From: an uncultured Bacteroidota bacterium
GTDB lineage: Bacteria > Bacteroidota > Bacteroidia > UKL13-3
Length of the DNA: 7,919 nt
Direction of reading: 5' to 3'
Assembly: GCA_903907885.1 (NCBI GenBank)
Contig: CAIVPY010000586.1
Location: 1 to 7,919, forward strand
Positions 5,621-7,919 of this stretch are shown in pieces. Numbering within the stretch: position 1 is the first letter of the stretch; each line of letters starts with the position of its first letter. Under the pieces are notes generated by a model that saw only the letters and a list, made by a program, of their open reading frames with translations, made no database searches and was not told the origin of the DNA. The position numbers and the translations under genes are program-made.

Positions 5621-6274
5621 ATGCCCGAAATAATTTTTGAAGACAACCACCTGATAGCTGCTGTAAAAAATAGTGGGCAAACCGTTCAACCAGAACCTAA
5701 CAAACCTATGAGTTTGGAAGAGGAAGTAAAAGCATACATAAAACATAACAGCCATAAACCTGGAGATGTTTTTTTAGGGGTTATACATCGGATAGATATG
5801 CCTGTTACTGGCTTGGTATTATTTGCCAAAACAAGTAAAGCCCTCACTCGCATGAACGAGATTTTTCAAAACCGTGAAGTCGAAAAATATTATTTAGCCA
5901 AGGTACATAACACTCCTTCTTTGCAAAAAGAAATTATCACCCACTGGCTAAGGCGTGATGAGAAAAAAAATATAACTAAAGCCTTTGATGAAGAAGTGAG
6001 CCATAGCATAAAGGCCCAATTGGAATACGAGCTACTTGAAACCAAAGGAAGATTTAGCCTACTAAAAATAAGGTTGCTAACCGGCCGCAAACATCAAATT
6101 AGAGCGCAACTTGCTTACATAGGTTGTTCGATAGAAGGCGATATGAAATATGGAGCACCCGCAGCAAAGAAAGACCATAGTATATCACTCCATTCCTATA
6201 GTTTGAAGTTTATTCATCCTGTAAAAAAAGAAGAGATAGAATTGATAGCACCTTCAAAAATCAAACTAAATTAA
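5621..6274 (+). CDS. RluA-family RNA pseudouridine synthase
   Basis: 217 residues. It isomerises uridine to pseudouridine in structured RNA, probably rRNA or tRNA, in the cytoplasm. Motif II HRIDMPVTG (56-64) contains the catalytic Asp59; the Met after it is as in E. coli RluA (HRLDMATSG) rather than the HRLDK/R of RluC/RluD. LLTGRKHQIRAQLA carries the family R-x-HQIR signature, and GDMKYGA and LHSYSLKFIHPV close the fold. There is no N-terminal S4 RNA-binding domain: the catalytic domain begins almost at once with IIFEDNHLIAAVK, giving a short protein typical of the RluA/TruC-like branch. The exact target uridine cannot be read from the sequence. It lies 30 nt after panB and 3 nt before the PagL-like gene, so it is the middle gene of a likely three-gene unit. 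Confidence 0.9.
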   Translation: MPEIIFEDNHLIAAVKNSGQTVQPEPNKPMSLEEEVKAYIKHNSHKPGDVFLGVIHRIDMPVTGLVLFAKTSKALTRMNEIFQNREVEKYYLAKVHNTPSLQKEIITHWLRRDEKKNITKAFDEEVSHSIKAQLEYELLETKGRFSLLKIRLLTGRKHQIRAQLAYIGCSIEGDMKYGAPAAKKDHSISLHSYSLKFIHPVKKEEIELIAPSKIKLN

Positions 6275-6277
6275 GCC

Positions 6278-7351
6278 ATGAGGTATATTGTTTTCGCCAT
6301 ATTAATTTTAATAGGTAAATCAATATATGCTCAGGGTGATTCATACAAATTAAACATAGGATTGCAGCCAGGATATGGTTTTGCGTGGGCACACGACAAG
6401 CAAGTAAGTGCTATCGAAAATACTTCGGCAAGTAGCCTAACCTTTGAAATTAACAAGCTTCATTTGGGTCCTTTAGCTGAGCTATGGCACAAAAACGGAT
6501 ACTACAATGGCTTTCAATTTGCTTATTTTCATTTTAGTAATTCAATTATTGGCCAGGCTTTGTCAGCCTCTTATTTCATCGAACCAATATTGCTAAAAAA
6601 CAAACAATTTACCCTAAGTGCCAGAGGTTGTCTTGGTTTGATGTATGCCTCTCATCCATTTGATAGTGTGGGCAATCCCCTTAATCGGAACTATAGCTTG
6701 TATATAAACCCATACCTAGCTTTAAGTTTGATAGCAAATTATCATTTCTACGATAGGTATTCACTAAAAGCAGCTGTAAACTACAATCATATTTCAAATG
6801 GTAATATTCAAGACCCGAATTACGGGTTGAATTTCCCAACTATAAATCTCGGAATCGAAAAAAACATCAGCCAAAAAAGTCATAAAACAAAAGCTATAGA
6901 CACAACAAAATGTTGGCGTTTTGACATAGTGGGTTTTGCTAGCAACAAAAGCAGCACACTCAGTTTGAATGATCGGTTTTGGGTGTATGGTTTTGATATA
7001 AATGCTAGTCGAAAAATCAACTTCAAACATGCTCTTACTGGTGGTATCGAATATATGTCGGATGAATCTGTAGGTTTTTTATACCAATGCGAATCACGCA
7101 AGGGACTAAGCATTTATAGGGTAGGAACAACCATTGGCCACGAATTTCTGTTTGGCCCAAGGTTTATATTTAGCCAACAATTGGGATTGTACGTATTTAA
7201 TCAAACCCCTTATGTGTCGTGGGTTTACCACCGTTGGGGCTTACAATACAAACTTAACCATCACCTGATGCTCGGTGCTAATCTTCTAGCCGATATGCAG
7301 AAAGCCAATTTTTTAGATATAAGAATGACATTTAGCTTTTATAAAAACTGA
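6278..7351 (+). CDS. PagL-like outer-membrane acyloxyacyl hydrolase (lipid A 3-O-deacylase family)
   Basis: 357 residues. Residues 1-18 are a signal peptide (MRYIVFAILILIGKSIYA, cut before Gln19). The mature protein is rich in alternating aromatic strands and ends in MTFSFYKN, with a near-terminal aromatic typical of outer-membrane barrels. NYNHISNGNIQDPNYGLN (168-185) matches the PagL active-site region: His171 and Ser173 in H-x-SN correspond to the catalytic pair, with conserved Asn residues after it. Known PagL removes the 3-O acyl chain of lipid A, altering membrane properties and host recognition. At about twice the ~170 residues of PagL, the protein has a second strand-rich half (~210-357) after a polar linker (NISQKSHKTKAID); longer forms like this seem usual in Bacteroidota. 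The role in this organism is inferred. The ATG follows the previous stop by 3 nt, implying translational coupling. Confidence 0.8.
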   Translation: MRYIVFAILILIGKSIYAQGDSYKLNIGLQPGYGFAWAHDKQVSAIENTSASSLTFEINKLHLGPLAELWHKNGYYNGFQFAYFHFSNSIIGQALSASYFIEPILLKNKQFTLSARGCLGLMYASHPFDSVGNPLNRNYSLYINPYLALSLIANYHFYDRYSLKAAVNYNHISNGNIQDPNYGLNFPTINLGIEKNISQKSHKTKAIDTTKCWRFDIVGFASNKSSTLSLNDRFWVYGFDINASRKINFKHALTGGIEYMSDESVGFLYQCESRKGLSIYRVGTTIGHEFLFGPRFIFSQQLGLYVFNQTPYVSWVYHRWGLQYKLNHHLMLGANLLADMQKANFLDIRMTFSFYKN

Positions 7352-7388
7352 AAATCAAAATTCAACATTTGTGAATTTCAACAACTAC

Positions 7389-7426
7389 AAAAAAAGTCTG
7401 TTCATTTCTGATACAGACTTTCTTTT
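7389..7426. terminator. Bidirectional terminator between convergent genes
   Basis: A 9-bp stem (7393-7401 with 7413-7421; AAAGTCTGT / ACAGACTTT) has an 11-nt loop. The + strand has TTTCTTTT at the 3' side (7419-7426); the - strand has seven T (7389-7395). It serves the panB operon on one side and the EF-G gene on the other. Confidence 0.75.
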
Positions 7427-7441
7427 ATCACTATAAAAACA

Positions 7442-7919
7442 CTAATCAAATTCTTCAATATGATGTTTGCTATGAGCTTCTACTAACTTTTGTTGAGCCT
7501 CGTATGCAACAGGCATATACTCTTCAAATTTCATGCTATACCTAGCTCTTCCTTGAGTTAAACCTCTTAATGAAGAAGAATACTGATGCATTTGAGCTAA
7601 AGGAACACGAGCACTTATTTTTTGGAAATGATTCTCAGCTTCCATTCCCTCTACTATTCCCATCCTAGTTTGCAAATCTCCCATTACAGCACCTACTTGT
7701 TCGTCAGGGCAAAAAACTGTAAGTTTATAAACTGGTTCTAATAATTGTGGTTTAGCAAGCATAAAAGCCTGTCTGAAAGCATGCAATCCAGCTATCTTAA
7801 ACGAAATATCATTACTATCTACAGGATGCATTTTTCCATCAAATACACTTACCCTAATATCTCTAGCATAGCAACCAGTTAAAGGTCCATTATTCATTTT
7901 TTCCATTACTCCTTTTAAA
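7442..7919 (-). CDS. Elongation factor G, C-terminal domains IV-V (5' part outside window)
   Basis: The visible 158 codons run off the right edge. The sequence NNGPLTGCYARDIRVSVFDGKMHPVDSNDISFKIAG is the end of EF-G domain IV, written here as NNGPLTGCY and FDGKMHPVDSND; EPVYKLTVFCPDEQVGAVMGDL, GIVEGME, ISARVPLAQM, YSSSLRGLTQGRARYSMKF form domain V. EF-G is the GTPase that drives tRNA-mRNA translocation and ribosome recycling; the GTPase domain is outside the window. The DSNDISFKIAG and DLQTRMG variants look like the divergent EF-G form found in many Bacteroidota, so it may be a paralogue rather than the main fusA; I therefore give no symbol. An ATG at 7904-7906 follows an AGGAG-like run, but the frame stays open beyond it (LKGVMEKM), as expected inside EF-G, so it is not the start. 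Confidence 0.9.
   Translation of the reverse strand, partial: LKGVMEKMNNGPLTGCYARDIRVSVFDGKMHPVDSNDISFKIAGLHAFRQAFMLAKPQLLEPVYKLTVFCPDEQVGAVMGDLQTRMGIVEGMEAENHFQKISARVPLAQMHQYSSSLRGLTQGRARYSMKFEEYMPVAYEAQQKLVEAHSKHHIEEFD

Noticed and set aside
6813..6827. Short palindrome ACCCG-AATTA-CGGGT.
   Set aside because: It lies within the coding sequence just after the PagL-like active-site region and has no T-run; probably coding constraint or chance rather than an operator.
7904..7917. AAAAGGAG followed by TA-ATG on the - strand, looking like a ribosome binding site and start codon for a 154-residue protein.
   Set aside because: The frame is open upstream to the window edge, and the residues before the ATG (LKGV) continue into an EF-G domain IV pattern, so this is the interior of a longer gene.

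Overview
The window looks like a chromosomal segment of a member of the Bacteroidota (Flavobacteriales, Chitinophagales or a relative). The evidence is an AT-rich sequence with A-rich leaders and little Shine-Dalgarno signal, several TAnnTTTG -7 promoter boxes, a type IX secretion sorting domain (YPNP motif), a DUF4920 protein, and a surface lipoprotein with the GCxDxxAxNYxxxAxxDDGSC-type motif. Nothing seen here fixes the genus.

Left part (1-1175, + strand): the 3' end of a secreted T9SS cargo protein, then a small surface lipoprotein, closed by a strong hairpin that can terminate in both directions. Next (1251-2948, - strand) comes the most unusual object: one uninterrupted 565-codon reading frame. 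Its first ~413 residues are the membrane part of the DNA-uptake channel ComEC. Its last ~150 residues are the back two-thirds of a small serine recombinase (resolvase/invertase). Both partners are cut: ComEC loses the end of its competence domain and everything after it, and the recombinase loses its N-terminal catalytic serine. The junction lies near 1704-1712. It is either a real rearrangement scar or an assembly join, and it separates accessory-looking sequence on the left from core-looking genes on the right.

Middle part (3035-4745): a four-helix, histidine-bearing membrane protein resembling small cytochrome b-like proteins; a tRNA-Cys(GCA) on the - strand with its own promoter and terminator; an exported DUF4920 protein; and a lipoprotein with a C-terminal CxxCH haem site. 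These are mostly envelope or redox-type proteins.

Right part (4775-7351, + strand): a compact probable operon of panB (pantothenate/CoA synthesis), an RluA-type pseudouridine synthase and a PagL-like lipid A deacylase, with gaps of 30 and 3 nt. It ends at a bidirectional hairpin, beyond which the 3' end of an EF-G gene enters convergently from the right edge (7442 to end, - strand).

No CRISPR array, rRNA, complete mobile element or replication origin was seen, and no gene-free stretch reaches 300 bases. The candidate for something undescribed is the ComEC-recombinase chimera. It must first be shown not to be an assembly artefact.
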